Below the pieces are notes generated by a model. The model was not told where the DNA came from, searched no databases, and worked only from the letters and a program-made list of their open reading frames with translations. A stretch of 64,000 nt of DNA from Lautropia mirabilis (GTDB taxonomy: Bacteria > Pseudomonadota > Gammaproteobacteria > Burkholderiales > Burkholderiaceae_E). The translations under genes and the position numbers were made by a program. Location: positions 2,924,001-2,988,000 of the forward strand of contig NZ_LR134378.1 in the NCBI RefSeq assembly GCF_900637555.1, read 5' to 3'. Positions 63,587-64,000 of this stretch are shown one piece after another. The stretch's first letter is position 1. The number at the start of each line of letters is the position of its first letter.

Positions 63587-64000
63587 ATGCTGACCTTCCA
63601 ACAGATCATCCTGCGCCTGCAGGAATACTGGGACAAACAGGGCTGCGCCCTGCTGCAGCCCTACGACATGGAAGTGGGCGCCGGTACCTTCCATACCGCC
63701 ACCTTCCTGCGGGCCATCGGCCCCGAGCCCTGGCGCGCGGCCTACGTGCAGCCCTCGCGCCGTCCCAAGGATGGCCGCTACGGCGAGAACCCCAACCGCC
63801 TGCAGCATTACTACCAGTACCAGGTGGTGCTCAAGCCCGCGCCCCCCGACATCCTGGACCTGTACCTGGGATCGCTGAAGGCCCTGGGGCTCGACCCGCA
63901 GGCCAACGACATCCGCTTCGTCGAGGACGACTGGGAATCGCCCACGCTGGGCGCCTGGGGTCTGGGCTGGGAAGTCTGGCTCAACGGCATGGAGGTCACG
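63587..64000 (+). CDS. glyQ: glycyl-tRNA synthetase alpha subunit, 5' part
   Basis: The first 138 residues of the alpha subunit of the tetrameric glycyl-tRNA synthetase; the window ends inside the gene. [52 protein letters not shown] and [20 protein letters not shown] are near-invariant. The start ATG at 63587 is fixed by family alignment; the upstream region has no strong ribosome site. glyS is expected just to the right. Confidence 0.97.
   Translation, partial: MLTFQQIILRLQEYWDKQGCALLQPYDMEVGAGTFHTATFLRAIGPEPWRAAYVQPSRRPKDGRYGENPNRLQHYYQYQVVLKPAPPDILDLYLGSLKALGLDPQANDIRFVEDDWESPTLGAWGLGWEVWLNGMEVT

Overview
The window is 64 kb of GC-rich chromosomal DNA from a betaproteobacterium, most likely of the order Burkholderiales. 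The evidence is gene content and family variants: ubiD, type-2 pyrF, groESL under a CIRCE element, and a phoH-ybeY-lnt cluster. A Lautropia-like genus is only my guess. Coding density is high. I saw no phage, transposase, CRISPR array or rRNA operon. Both ends cut genes: ubiD at the left and glyQ at the right.

Layout, left to right. 0-7.4 kb: ubiD (3' part), a lipoprotein-type gamma-glutamyltransferase, chaC, an azoreductase-type flavoprotein with a small membrane protein, and dacB/PBP4. 7.6-9.8 kb: groES-groEL. 10.1-11.6 kb: two lipoproteins (CsgG/HfaB-like and Sel1-like). 11.9-20.2 kb: a tandem duplication of a three-gene module (DUF1800 lipoprotein, Tat-exported DUF1501 protein, convergent PACE-family efflux protein). 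Each copy is headed by the same inverted repeat. 20.5-25.4 kb: cidA/lrgA-lrgB, a CopZ-like metal-binding protein, a half-size ABC exporter and an OmpA-family lipoprotein. 25.6-28.2 kb: an inverted relic of serC, then serC-pyrF and a tRNA with a CAU anticodon. 28.3-35.4 kb: azlCD and a tight cobalamin salvage operon (btuF-like, cobO, cobQ, cobT, cobS, cobC-like). 35.7-43.0 kb: a small Tat-type exported protein, miaB, a Slam/DUF560-type outer-membrane gene and a giant FecR/proline-rich/barrel protein. 43.1-49.8 kb: phoH-ybeY-lnt, a FabG-like reductase, a ClC chloride channel and an O-methyltransferase-like protein. 49.9-52.7 kb: an unrecognised coiled-coil protein and a dihaem cytochrome c peroxidase gene broken by one in-frame TAA. 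52.7-58.6 kb: a 5-oxoproline utilisation locus (biotin carboxylase-BCCP, fused PxpB-PxpC, PxpA, NRAMP-related transporter). 58.7-64 kb: dtd, a TenA-like gene, a DUF488 gene, hyi, xthA, a repeat cluster, a Gfo/Idh/MocA oxidoreductase and the start of glyQ.

Links between genes. Ggt and ChaC both open glutathione, and the ChaC product 5-oxoproline is the substrate of PxpABC further right. The Slam-like barrel and the FecR/TbpB-like protein next to it look like a type XI secretion pair with an unusual cargo. The cob genes are ordered and overlap as one transcript. The most unusual regions are the mosaic 4.2-kb duplication, the Slam/FecR pair, the NRAMP homologue lacking metal-site motifs, the protein at 49.9 kb and the interrupted peroxidase.
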